A stretch of 64,000 bases of DNA from NCBI RefSeq assembly GCF_000176515.1, contig NZ_ADAQ01000012.1, positions 310,001-374,000 on the forward strand. The letters are read 5' to 3'. The notes below the pieces were generated by a model. The model did not search any database and was not told the origin of the DNA. It worked only from the letters and a program-made list of their open reading frames with translations. The first letter of the stretch is position 1; every line of letters starts with the position of its first letter. Source of the stretch: Grimontia hollisae CIP 101886. Lineage in GTDB: Bacteria > Pseudomonadota > Gammaproteobacteria > Enterobacterales > Vibrionaceae. The translations under genes and the position numbers were made by a program. Below are positions 25,645 to 34,038 of the stretch, in pieces.

Positions 25645-26993
25645 TTCTTGAAGCCTCCGGTAGAGAGCACTTCCTGTTGCCATTTTTCCACTTCTGATGT
25701 GGCGTTGAGATTGACACCGAAGAAGCGGGAAAGCGCAGATGTGCGTTGTATGCTGGGAATGGTGATGTTTGCTGATGAGACAGGCTCAACCAGAGAAACA
25801 GTGGCAACAATCACCAGCTCGGTTTTCCTTCGCGTTGTGGACGTGTTGCGAAACAAGGCGCCAAGAATGGGCACATCGCCGATAAAAGGAATTTTCGACA
25901 ACGCCTCTTCATCTTCAGAGCTCAATAAGCCTGCAAGCACAAAGCTGTCTCCGTCTCCTAGCTCTAACGTGGTACGGGCGCGTCTCACTTTAAATGAGGG
26001 AATGTCCAGCAAGGTGTCGCCATACTGGTTATCGACTGAGCTGACCTGAGGCATTACTGACAATTTGATTTTATCGTCCCGCAGCACTTCTGCGGCGAGG
26101 TCTAAACCAATACCAAACTCTTTGTATTCAATGCGGTAGCCATCATCGATACGATAGGTGATTGGAATTTCTCCACCGACAAGGAAGCTGGCTGTTTCGC
26201 CAGAAATGACCGAAACATTTGGCTCAGAAAGAACTTGTCCGACATTGTCATCATTTATTGCAGAGATATAGGCAGCGACGTTAGTGGTTCTGCCTCCAAA
26301 CCCTGTTATTCCTTTAAAAAACTGCCCATTGCCGGCAAAGCCATCCTCAAGAATTGTGCCCCATTTAATGCCCAGCTCATTGATCAGTGAACTGTTTACT
26401 TCAGCAATAGTCAGCTTCACATTGACTTGTTTAGTGACCGTGACTTCCAGGTTGTTGACCAGCCCTTCGTACGTGCGCCGCGCCATGAAGTCGATGTCGA
26501 ATTCTTCGTCAAATGATGTTTTCCATTGGGTGCGCCTTTCGACGAACTTCTTCGATAACAGCTCGCCGACAACCGCATAGATTTCATTTTTTTCTTTTTG
26601 TGTGGGGACGACGCCTGTCAGAACAACCTGTTCACCCATATTCAGCACCGAAACGTCCACATCGGGATAGCGGATCGCCAGAATCTGCTCAATCTTGGTC
26701 AAACTCTGGTTAACGACAATTTTTCTATGGGAAAGGGTTTGACTGTCCTCATCAAATACGATCAGTGTGGTTGTCCCTAACTTTCTGCCAAATACAACCA
26801 GCTTGTTGCTGTCGATCACTTGGTAGTCAGCAATGTCAGGATCGGAGATAAAAACTGTGCCGATCACAGCGTTGAACTCAAGGGAGCGGGCATCGCCTGT
26901 GCCCAGATTAATGACACCGGCAGCACTGGCCTGAAAAGAGATGCCAAATAACAGGCAGAGAGACAGGATACAGAGAGAAAGTTGACGTTTCAT
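25641..26993 (-). CDS. rcpA: Tad outer-membrane secretin RcpA/CpaC
   Basis: This 450-residue protein is the outer-membrane channel for the Flp pilus. The start chosen is the ATG at 26993, which begins the signal peptide MKRQLSLCILSLCLLFGI. A GTG at 27005 overlapping the rcpC stop is also possible. A BON/N0-like domain (residues about 30-160) has VVFGRKLGTTTLIVFDED. The C-terminal secretin domain has LSEPNVSVISGETASFLVGGEIPI, VMPQVSSVDNQYGD, and the ending FVLAGLLSSEDEEALSKIPFIGDVPILGALF, whose parts match the secretin signature. The length is normal for CpaC-type secretins. Confidence 0.93.
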   Translation of the reverse strand: MKRQLSLCILSLCLLFGISFQASAAGVINLGTGDARSLEFNAVIGTVFISDPDIADYQVIDSNKLVVFGRKLGTTTLIVFDEDSQTLSHRKIVVNQSLTKIEQILAIRYPDVDVSVLNMGEQVVLTGVVPTQKEKNEIYAVVGELLSKKFVERRTQWKTSFDEEFDIDFMARRTYEGLVNNLEVTVTKQVNVKLTIAEVNSSLINELGIKWGTILEDGFAGNGQFFKGITGFGGRTTNVAAYISAINDDNVGQVLSEPNVSVISGETASFLVGGEIPITYRIDDGYRIEYKEFGIGLDLAAEVLRDDKIKLSVMPQVSSVDNQYGDTLLDIPSFKVRRARTTLELGDGDSFVLAGLLSSEDEEALSKIPFIGDVPILGALFRNTSTTRRKTELVIVATVSLVEPVSSANITIPSIQRTSALSRFFGVNLNATSEVEKWQQEVLSTGGFKK

Positions 26994-27004
26994 GTTCTTG
27001 CCCA

Positions 27005-27796
27005 CTAGTTAAATGCCTTGTCTGACCCACGGATCTCTGTGACAGATTTGAAATTAGGCAGTACATCATGCGTGTCTGCTGTCATCCCTAATAGCCTTTG
27101 CTGAGATGCGTTGGAAGATTTAATGACTTCAATAATTCCGATACGGCGGGCAATCACCATTTTTGCCACCTGATCGCGGTTTAACTCGATGGTTAAAGGA
27201 AGAATTTCTTCTTTTTCATTCTCTTTCTCCTTGCCATCATCAATGGCCAATACCCTGACATTGCGGAGTAGCGGAGAGACAGAGAGGGAGCGGAAAGATT
27301 CGATATGATTGGATCTTGAGGTGTCGCCAATATTCTGCTCATCTGACGTCAGGATAATAACGTCCACCCGATCACCCACTGAAATACCGGAGCCAATAAA
27401 GTCTTTTCGTTCAATAGTGAGCGAGTAGGGCGTCATATGGTCATCAATAACCGTATCCAGATAGGCGGGATCGCTTGGCAGAATAAAATCACTCATCGAC
27501 AAATAATCAGATGTCGTAAGATCTTTTTTGGCAACCATGCCTGAAACCGGGCTAATCACCACATCTGACACTATGCCGTATTCGAGGGCTTCTGTTTCAC
27601 GCAATCGAAAATAACGAATATTGTCGCCCGTCACTATATCACCCCTTGTTACGGGAGTTTTCAGCTGAGCAACTTTAATAGAAATATTTGAGATGTTGCT
27701 TGCAGTGGTATTCTTACTTTGGAAGAAACCACTTAAGCCCAGCACACCACCAGCGATAGAGAGAAAAGCGATAAGAAAAAAGACTCTTTGGCTCAT
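27005..27796 (-). CDS. rcpC: RcpC/CpaB Tad assembly protein
   Basis: This 263-residue protein has one N-terminal transmembrane helix (FFLIAFLSIAGGVLGLSGFF). A SAF-like beta-clip domain follows: QLKTPVTRGDIVTGDNIRYF, then VISPVSGMVAKKDLTTSDYL. A periplasmic region includes ISVGDRVDVIILTSD. This matches RcpC/CpaB, which contacts the secretin in the periplasm. It lies 4 bases after tadV and its stop adjoins rcpA. Confidence 0.9.
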   Translation of the reverse strand: MSQRVFFLIAFLSIAGGVLGLSGFFQSKNTTASNISNISIKVAQLKTPVTRGDIVTGDNIRYFRLRETEALEYGIVSDVVISPVSGMVAKKDLTTSDYLSMSDFILPSDPAYLDTVIDDHMTPYSLTIERKDFIGSGISVGDRVDVIILTSDEQNIGDTSRSNHIESFRSLSVSPLLRNVRVLAIDDGKEKENEKEEILPLTIELNRDQVAKMVIARRIGIIEVIKSSNASQQRLLGMTADTHDVLPNFKSVTEIRGSDKAFN

Positions 27797-27800
27797 AATA

Positions 27801-28235
27801 CTAACTTACTGCGCTTAGGTAGATTCCAGTTAACCCAGCAACAAGAATAGGAATCGCATAGGGAACACCTCTGCTTGGTCCTTTCTTTCTTGCCAGACTT
27901 TCTTTTATAAAAACGACCAATGCAGCAATCCCTCCCAATAGTCCTGTGGCGATTAGCGTCAATATCCAATAATTATCATCGACAACCAGTGATAATGCTG
28001 CCAGCAATTTAATGTCTCCCGCGCCTATGATTCCTAGATAGAAAGCAATAAAACCAACTGCTATGACAACCAGACATCTAACCAAGTGCAATTCGATTGA
28101 ATGATGAATTAAATACATTGAAAAACAACAGGTAAAAAATAAGATATTCAATCTATTGCTTATTTTTCTTTTTCTAATGTCGGAATCTATGACTGCAATA
28201 GAAGTCGCAACTAAAAAAAAGAAAATACTGTTCAT
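27801..28235 (-). CDS. tadV: Prepilin peptidase TadV/CpaA
   Basis: This A24-family aspartate peptidase of about 144 residues removes the leader from Flp, TadE and TadF. The two catalytic aspartates are visible: the first in IDSDIRKRKISNRLN and the second in the GxGD motif of IIGAGDIKLLAALSL. The rest is transmembrane helices. The start at 28235 has GGA 7 bases before it; an ATG 12 bases upstream is an alternative. As in other Tad systems it lacks the methyltransferase domain of PilD. Confidence 0.88.
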   Translation of the reverse strand: MNSIFFFLVATSIAVIDSDIRKRKISNRLNILFFTCCFSMYLIHHSIELHLVRCLVVIAVGFIAFYLGIIGAGDIKLLAALSLVVDDNYWILTLIATGLLGGIAALVVFIKESLARKKGPSRGVPYAIPILVAGLTGIYLSAVS

Positions 28236-28300
28236 GGGTAAGTCCATAATGCCGGATTATATCCGGCGTTATGGATAATTAAGTACCCGGAGAAGCACTG

Positions 28301-28498
28301 TTAATTCGCACTGTTGATGTTGCCGGAGATTAGACTTATTGCGTTTGTTAAAGCGGTTTCTAAATCACCACCGCCGGCAAACAAAGCCAGTACAAGGGCA
28401 GAGATAGCAACACCGATAATAGCGTATTCGATGGCCGTAACACCGCGCTCATCTCGAATAAAACATTTCGTTTGGTCTAAAAGTATTGAAAACATCAT
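28301..28498 (-). CDS. flp: Flp-type major pilin
   Basis: This 65-residue prepilin starts at tandem ATG codons (28498 and 28495) with GGAG about 10 bases upstream; the open frame continues upstream without a ribosome site. The leader ends DERG, and cleavage before VTAIEYAIIGVAISALVLALF would leave the Flp signature with Glu at +5 and Tyr at +6. A short Asn/Ser-rich tail follows. It is the first gene of the locus, separated from tadV by a 65-base gap, so it may be transcribed more strongly than the rest. Confidence 0.92.
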   Translation of the reverse strand: MMFSILLDQTKCFIRDERGVTAIEYAIIGVAISALVLALFAGGGDLETALTNAISLISGNINSAN

Positions 28499-29089
28499 AG
28501 TAGAGTAACTCCATTTAATTAATATGTTGGTTGTGACTTGCATGTTATTTGAGCGATTGAGATTAAAATGAAAAAGATAAAATTTTTCAAACAACATCAG
28601 TCGTTAAATAAGATATCTCTGATTTTTAATTTTAGCTACCTAGGTCATTTGTCACTTTTGTATTGAAAATGAAACTAGTCTCATTAATGATTCATACGAA
28701 TCATATTAATTATCTTTAATGATATTCTATAAGTTGAATATGAAATGATATAAAATTTGATGATGATCCAGAAAATGAATATGAAATTAGTTTTATTGTT
28801 TAATATTTAATTCACTTGAAAATATTTTTAATTATTTTGATTTCTATCACACTATTTTTCTTGTTTTCGAAAAGATGATAGTTAAATTTCTCATTTTTGA
28901 ACCGTGTGATTAAGATAATTATCAATAGTATCAGATTCAGTGCTGATGATCGGATATTGTGAGACAGGATGTTGGGCGGGCATTTTTCTGCTGGTTGGTT
29001 GTCATCCGGTGACGTACGTTATTTTTTAATGCAATAAAGCCAGATAGCCGGCTTTATTGCATTTTATCCTGACTTTTTACCCCAAACCG
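28499..29089. promoter_or_regulatory. AT-rich flp upstream region
   Basis: About 590 bases contain no credible gene. The stretch is strikingly AT-rich and must contain the flp promoter. I see a 7-bp dyad, ATGATTC-N4-GAATCAT, at 28687-28704. A partial Fur-box-like sequence lies at 28914-28932 (14 of 19 positions by eye). An unusually long hairpin lies near the right end. High AT content makes H-NS-type silencing plausible; this is inference. Confidence 0.45.
29028..29063. terminator. Long hairpin downstream of the YedE pair
   Basis: A perfect 14-bp inverted repeat (AATGCAATAAAGCC and its complement) encloses an 8-base loop. It lies 27 bases after the stop of the YedE-type gene on the minus strand and probably terminates it. 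The following bases are not a clean T run on that strand, so the role is not certain. Confidence 0.6.
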
Positions 29090-29536
29090 TTACGCTGCAT
29101 TTGACGGGATTAGCTTGGTTTTATGGGTGGATAACCGTGTCACCAAATACATCCCAGCGACCATGCTGGCAAAGAATAAGGCAATCATGCCAGAGCCTGA
29201 TCCCAAAGCAGTAACAGATGGCCCAGGACATATCCCTGCTAACCCCCAGCCTGTACCGAAGAGCAATGATCCTGATAGTAATTTTTTATCAATATGCTGT
29301 GTTTTATTCACGCAGAATGCATCCGACAATACAGGTTTAGAGAGCTTGCGGACCAATAAGAAATAACCGGGTAAGAAGGTTCCCAGTGCACTTCCCATAA
29401 CAAATGCCAGGCTCGGATCCCAATGGCCAAATATATCCAGAAACCCGATGACTTTAGCGGGGTCAACCAACCCGGAAATCATCAATCCTAAGCCGAACAG
29501 AAACCCGGAAAACAAGGCAACGATTTTAAAAAGCAT
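29090..29536 (-). CDS. YeeE/YedE-type sulfur transporter half (DUF6691)
   Basis: This 148-residue membrane protein starts at the ATG at 29536, with AGGAG 8 bases upstream. It has four hydrophobic helices, and the motifs GLGLMISGLVDPAKVIGFLD and GWGLAGICPGPSVTALGSG, with the Cys in the pore region, are typical of the YeeE/YedE family. These proteins import thiosulfate or related sulfur species. It is paired with a second half transporter 11 bases upstream, and the two probably form one channel. The module is divergent from a persulfide-handling reductase. Confidence 0.87.
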   Translation of the reverse strand: MLFKIVALFSGFLFGLGLMISGLVDPAKVIGFLDIFGHWDPSLAFVMGSALGTFLPGYFLLVRKLSKPVLSDAFCVNKTQHIDKKLLSGSLLFGTGWGLAGICPGPSVTALGSGSGMIALFFASMVAGMYLVTRLSTHKTKLIPSNAA

Positions 29537-29546
29537 AGGGGTTCTC

Positions 29547-29972
29547 CTAGACATGAAAACGGATAAAGACAGTTGCAAAAGCCGCTGCCATAAAGGTCAG
29601 GGTCGCCACAATCGAGCGCTTGGAAAGGCGGCCAATACCACAGATGCCATGCCCACTGGTACAGCCGTTAGAGAGCTTGGTTCCGATGCCAACCAACAGC
29701 CCGGCAGTGATGATCATCAACGGAGAGGTTTCTGCCGCCAGTGATTTAAAGTCCGGAAATGAAAATCCCATGGCAGAGGCAGAAAGACCCGCCAGGACCA
29801 TGCCAATAAGGAATAAAAGCCGCCATGAAAACTCAGATTTTCCGGATGTGAAAAGGCCACTGATAATGCCACTAATTCCTGCAACCCGGCCGTTCAGGAT
29901 CATCAGAGCAAGTCCTGATACACCAACCAGTGCACCCCCAAAAAGTGCATCCCACGGAATTTGGAACGTCAT
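29547..29972 (-). CDS. YeeE/YedE-type sulfur transporter half
   Basis: This 141-residue protein has an AAGGAGAG ribosome site. The helices contain GGALVGVSGLALMILNGRVAGISG and the Cys-rich signature LSNGCTSGHGICGIGRLSKRS, which carries the two reactive Cys that bind sulfur compounds in this family. It is the first gene of a two-gene operon transcribed away from a CoA-disulfide reductase-rhodanese gene. That arrangement is common in loci for uptake and detoxification of sulfide/persulfide or thiosulfate. Confidence 0.9.
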   Translation of the reverse strand: MTFQIPWDALFGGALVGVSGLALMILNGRVAGISGIISGLFTSGKSEFSWRLLFLIGMVLAGLSASAMGFSFPDFKSLAAETSPLMIITAGLLVGIGTKLSNGCTSGHGICGIGRLSKRSIVATLTFMAAAFATVFIRFHV

Positions 29973-30055
29973 TTTCTCTCCTTAACTAAAGTAAATCTGC
30001 AACCTGAAGAAGTGAAGGCATTAGAATTCATTACCATATATAAGTCAATGCTAAA

Positions 30056-30084
30056 TTAGTTATTTGCATATGAGTTTTAACTAA
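30056..30084. promoter_or_regulatory. Dyad operator candidate in the divergent sulfur promoter
   Basis: TTAGTTA and TAACTAA form 7-bp inverted arms 15 bases apart in the AT-rich gap between the YedE pair and the reductase. The placement suits an ArsR-type (BigR/SqrR-like) persulfide repressor, but no such regulator gene is in the window. Confidence 0.4.
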
Positions 30085-30177
30085 TGTAGTGTGCTGATAC
30101 TGATAATGTTTGATATATAAAGCCGGTCAGCCCTACTGTGTTTGTTTGTCCGGAGATTTATAAAACAGGAGTTACGT

Positions 30178-31824
30178 ATGGTTAAGATCCTCATTGTTGG
30201 TGGTGTGGCTGGCGGTGCATCAGCGGCAGCAAGAGCAAGACGTCTGAGTGAAGATGCTGAGATCATCATGTTTGAACGCGGCGAATTTGTGTCTTTCGCC
30301 AACTGCGGGCTGCCGTATCATATCGGTGGAGACATCAAAGATCGCGCCAAGCTTCTTCTCCAGACCCCGGAGAGTTTTCTCGCCCGCTTTAATGTTGATG
30401 TGCGGGTAATGAATGAAGTCATTTCAATCAACCGCGACACAAAGACCGTTACGGTGAAGAACCTGCTTGAAGGGACAGAATATGAAGAACGCTATGATTT
30501 CCTGCTGCTCAGTCCTGGTGCCAGCCCCGTTGTTCCGCCTATCACGGGTATCGACAACCCCCTGACGTTTTCCCTTCGTAACATTCCCGATATGGACCGC
30601 ATCATCAATGCGATCCAATCCAACAAGCCAACCCATGCAACAGTCGTCGGTGGTGGGTTTATCGGCCTTGAAATGATGGAAGCGTTCCATCAACTGGGTA
30701 TTCAAACCTCTCTGGTTGAAATGGCCGATCAGGTGATGACACCGGTGGATAAAGAGATGGCAGGCTTTGTCCATCAGGAAATTCGGGCCAAAGGCATTGA
30801 CCTACGTCTGGGGACGGCGCTTGAGTCGGTGGAACATCATGGTAATGGGTTGACACTGTCATTTAGTAGTGGCGAGCAGCTTGAAACCGGGTTGTTGATC
30901 ATGGCCATTGGTGTACGTCCTGAGATTTCGCTCGCCAAAGCGGCGGGACTGAAAATTGGCGAGCTGGGCGGCATTTGGGTCAATGAAGAAATGCAAACCA
31001 GCGATCCGTTTATTTATGCCGTCGGTGATGCTGTTGAAGAGAAAGATCTGGTGACAGGCAAACAGACACTGGTGCCGTTAGCGGGGCCCGCAAACCGACA
31101 GGGCCGCATGGCAGCCGACAACATGCTCGGCGCGCGGGAAACCTATCAGGGCACACAAGGCACGGCAATCTGTAAAGTGTTTGACTTGGCCGTGGCATCG
31201 ACTGGAAAAAATGAAAAGACCCTCCAGCGTGAAGGCATCGGCTACGAAAAAGTCTATGTCCACACTGCCAGCCATGCCAGCTACTACCCAGGGGCGGAAG
31301 TGGTGTCCCTCAAACTGTTGTTTGCGCCGGACTCCGGAAAAATTCTGGGTGCGCAGGCAGTGGGTAAAGATGGCGTCGACAAGCGCATTGACATTCTTGC
31401 GGTCGCGCAGCGTGCAGGGATGACTGTCGAGCAGTTGCAGCATGTTGAACTGACGTATGCACCACCGTATGGCAGTGCCAAAGATGTGATTAACCAGGCG
31501 GCATTTGTGGCGACAAATGTGATGAAAGGTGATGTCCGCGCGATTCACTATCACGACATCGAATCGCTGACCGATGATCAGATCCTGCTGGATGTACGCA
31601 ACCCGGGTGAGCTGGAATCGGTAGGGTGCTTCCCGAATGCGCTGAATATTCCGGTTGACCAGCTTCGCCAGCGAATCAATGAGCTGCCAAAAGAGAAAGA
31701 GATTGTCGTCGCCTGTCAGGTAGGCTTGCGGGGCAATGTGGCTTACCGACAGTTAGTGAATAACGGCTTTAAAGCTCGGAACCTGCTTGGTGGCTATCGC
31801 ACCTGGAAATTTGCACAACAATAG
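30178..31824 (+). CDS. CoA-disulfide/polysulfide reductase with C-terminal rhodanese domain
   Basis: This 548-residue FAD/NAD(P)H flavoenzyme starts at 30178, behind AGGAG. The FAD-binding motif is VGGVAGGASAAARARRL (residues 8-24), and the redox Cys is Cys43 in SFANCGLPYHIGG. The NAD motif is VVGGGFIGLEMMEA, and a second FAD motif is FIYAVGDAVE. The dimerisation domain follows. The last 90 residues form a rhodanese domain (ILLDVRNPGELE) with its active Cys513 in CQVGLRG. CoADR-Rhd fusions reduce CoA persulfides or polysulfides and release sulfide. Divergence from a sulfur transporter pair supports a role in reactive-sulfur metabolism. Confidence 0.92.
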   Translation: MVKILIVGGVAGGASAAARARRLSEDAEIIMFERGEFVSFANCGLPYHIGGDIKDRAKLLLQTPESFLARFNVDVRVMNEVISINRDTKTVTVKNLLEGTEYEERYDFLLLSPGASPVVPPITGIDNPLTFSLRNIPDMDRIINAIQSNKPTHATVVGGGFIGLEMMEAFHQLGIQTSLVEMADQVMTPVDKEMAGFVHQEIRAKGIDLRLGTALESVEHHGNGLTLSFSSGEQLETGLLIMAIGVRPEISLAKAAGLKIGELGGIWVNEEMQTSDPFIYAVGDAVEEKDLVTGKQTLVPLAGPANRQGRMAADNMLGARETYQGTQGTAICKVFDLAVASTGKNEKTLQREGIGYEKVYVHTASHASYYPGAEVVSLKLLFAPDSGKILGAQAVGKDGVDKRIDILAVAQRAGMTVEQLQHVELTYAPPYGSAKDVINQAAFVATNVMKGDVRAIHYHDIESLTDDQILLDVRNPGELESVGCFPNALNIPVDQLRQRINELPKEKEIVVACQVGLRGNVAYRQLVNNGFKARNLLGGYRTWKFAQQ

Positions 31825-31860
31825 AAGGCTAGCGTCAAAAAATCCCAAATTGATGACTCA

Positions 31861-31898
31861 CACAGCTTTCTTTGACACAGGGTGCTAAGAAAGCTGTG
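31861..31898. repeat. 12-bp inverted repeat between the reductase and yeiL-like genes
   Basis: CACAGCTTTCTT and AAGAAAGCTGTG are perfect inverted arms with a 14-base loop, 36 bases after the reductase stop. No T run follows, so it is either a weak terminator or a regulator site upstream of the Crp/Fnr gene. Confidence 0.5.
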
Positions 31899-32047
31899 GC
31901 GATAACGATAAATAACCGTGCATCAATATTGTGGCGTCATACTGATTTTGTGATATTAATCGCGTTTATTCTGTGTGAGATCAGCCTGTGTTGTTGCCTG
32001 CGACTGATAGAACCTGCAGGTTATTTTTGAGAGTGAGAGAGAGGGTT

Positions 32048-32722
32048 ATGCAGTTACAGCCATTGGGAAAAGGCCGGTTTGAGTCTGAGTGGAGCAGCAA
32101 CATGGCGCTTATCAACCGGACCGTCCGCAGCTGTATCTTAAGGCGGCGCCTGTATGATGAAAATGAAAAAGTGCTCAGTCAGGGAGAGCCGGTTAATTAC
32201 CTGTATCTTGTTGAATCAGGAAGGGTTTCCATGAGTATGACTGCACGGAACGGAAAAACATTTTCGCTTGGCACACTGGATTGTGACCAACAGTTGTTTG
32301 GTGAAATGGAGTTTTTCTCTGGTTATCTCTGCCAAATGGATATTGTCGCCAGTGAACCGATTGAAGTGGCAGAGTTAGATGCCAATAAGTTGCAGCTTGC
32401 GTTGCTTGCCCAGCCGCGCCTGTCGCTGTTTTTTGCCAGTGCGATTGCTATCGACTATCAGGACACGGTAGAGATCCTGGCTCGGAGAATGCTGTTTCCT
32501 ATTGCCTATAACGTGGCGTATGACATCTACCAGCGTCACTTGAATGCACTCCCTGTTGAAGGCTATCAAAAGGATTACTTGGAAGCAGAACGGTTTGCGA
32601 CGTCTGATCGTGTTTACCGACGTGCAGTGAAAGAGCTGGAAAATCTGGGGTTGATCGTCAAGAAAAAGCATGACATTGAAATCGTCGATATCAAAAAGCT
32701 GGAAGCGTATTTGATGCAATAA
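32048..32722 (+). CDS. YeiL-like Crp/Fnr-family transcription regulator
   Basis: This 224-residue protein is taken to start at 32048, behind GAGAGAGGG. An N-terminal cyclic-nucleotide-binding-like beta barrel includes VNYLYLVESGRVSMSMTARNGK and LFGEMEFFSG. A long dimer helix follows, and then a short winged-helix region (ATSDRVYRRAVKELENLGLIVKKKHDIEIVD). Length and pattern fit YeiL of enterics, linked to stationary-phase survival under nitrogen starvation and located by nucleoside genes there. Here it also neighbours nucleoside genes (deoD and an MFS carrier), supporting control of nucleoside use. The ligand is unknown. Confidence 0.78.
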   Translation: MQLQPLGKGRFESEWSSNMALINRTVRSCILRRRLYDENEKVLSQGEPVNYLYLVESGRVSMSMTARNGKTFSLGTLDCDQQLFGEMEFFSGYLCQMDIVASEPIEVAELDANKLQLALLAQPRLSLFFASAIAIDYQDTVEILARRMLFPIAYNVAYDIYQRHLNALPVEGYQKDYLEAERFATSDRVYRRAVKELENLGLIVKKKHDIEIVDIKKLEAYLMQ

Positions 32723-32746
32723 GGGCCAGCACAAAGGCTGACCCTT
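32721..32746. terminator. Terminator between yeiL-like and tsgA-like genes
   Basis: AAGGGCCAGC and GCTGACCCTT pair with a single mismatch around a 6-base loop, next to a short TTTC. The genes converge here. Confidence 0.65.
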
Positions 32747-32779
32747 TCATCGATACAGTGTTGTTGTCTGCCTTGACGG

Positions 32780-33934
32780 TTACGCTGCAGGTTTTGTCAG
32801 TTTCAGGGAAGACAGCAGCATGGCAACAATCACACCATAAATCACAGGAATGGCATACATCACTGCTTGCAGACCAATGATGCTTTCAAACATGGCGCTG
32901 ATTGCAGGGCTGAACATGGCACCGGCGCTGCCGCTGATCAAAATGTACGAAACGTTTTTGCTGCTCGCATTGCGCACGAAAGAGACGCCATACGCAATAA
33001 AGGCATTGTAAAGCGCGGCACACACAAAGCCGTAACCGTAAGTGAGGTAAGAAAGCCATTCGACTTGCTGGGTAGTCACAATCATGGCGGTCAGTGCCAG
33101 CGCCATTGAGATAATTGCCAACAGGAAATGTTGAATCTTCACACGTGCCACGATGACGGTTGAAACCAGCGCACCAATCAATGCTGCGGACCAGTACTGG
33201 GTAATAATCTGGCCAGCTTGTTCGAAAGGAATATCGAACTTTTCTTTCACAAACATCGGCGCCCAGGTCAGGAAGGTGTAAAGCGCAAGCATGCCCAGGA
33301 ACAGACCAATGCCGCCGCTGATGATGCCGAAATTCCACTCAGATTTTGCTTCTTCCTGTGTTTCTGCCGGGGTTTCACAGGCAGAAAAGTTCGTGGCAAC
33401 CACCATCAGTGTGGTTGCCAGGGCCACCAGGCCAATGCTCAGGTAACTGATGCTCCAGCCCAGTGCATTTGTCAGCGCATAGGTTGTAATGAGCGGGAAG
33501 ATAACACCAGCCACATTGAACGTCGCATCCTGTACAACCAGCATGGTGCTCTGGATTTTATCTTTCCACACAGACACCACAATGGTGCCTGCAATGCACA
33601 GGCCAACGCCGCCGCAGAAACCGATGATAGTCATGGCAGTCATGACCATGCTCAGTGACGGCACGAAGTGCATCAATGCAGCCATCGCGGCAATGGTTGA
33701 GTAGCACAGCAGTGTCATGCGTTTTACGCCCACTTTTTCAATGATGAAGAAAGCGGCAATGGTGCCTGCTAATGCGCCACCGTTAAGCAGCGAGAAAATT
33801 GACGCAACGTCGTTAACATTTGCGTTGTATGCCGTTGCGATGGGTTCGATCAGCATGCCAAACTGTGTGGCAAAACCCGCCATAATAAAGTTGGCTAAAA
33901 AGCTGATCGCGGTGAGTGTGATTCTGTTTTTCAT
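32780..33934 (-). CDS. TsgA-like MFS transporter
   Basis: This 12-helix MFS carrier of about 384 residues starts at 33934, preceded by GGGG. The opening MKNRITLTAISFLANFIMAGF and the second block FSLLNGGALAGTIAAFFIIEKVGVKRM parallel enteric TsgA. Other MFS features, such as GFCGGVGLCIAGTIV and a central loop with Glu/Lys, follow. TsgA substrates are not established. The gene lies about 100 bases downstream of deoD on the same strand, and a co-transcribed nucleoside or base permease is a reasonable inference. Confidence 0.83.
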   Translation of the reverse strand: MKNRITLTAISFLANFIMAGFATQFGMLIEPIATAYNANVNDVASIFSLLNGGALAGTIAAFFIIEKVGVKRMTLLCYSTIAAMAALMHFVPSLSMVMTAMTIIGFCGGVGLCIAGTIVVSVWKDKIQSTMLVVQDATFNVAGVIFPLITTYALTNALGWSISYLSIGLVALATTLMVVATNFSACETPAETQEEAKSEWNFGIISGGIGLFLGMLALYTFLTWAPMFVKEKFDIPFEQAGQIITQYWSAALIGALVSTVIVARVKIQHFLLAIISMALALTAMIVTTQQVEWLSYLTYGYGFVCAALYNAFIAYGVSFVRNASSKNVSYILISGSAGAMFSPAISAMFESIIGLQAVMYAIPVIYGVIVAMLLSSLKLTKPAA

Positions 33935-34038
33935 GTGCACCCCGGTAGAGAGCTGGGCGGTGATACCACGCGAAGTCATCCCCGCCCTGAATCATTATTG
34001 TTTTATAGAGGGGCGGGGCTTGTGCCGCCCTGACGGGT

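Noticed and set aside
28914-28932. Fur box upstream of flp
   Set aside because: Only 14 of 19 positions match in a very AT-rich stretch, and no iron gene is adjacent.
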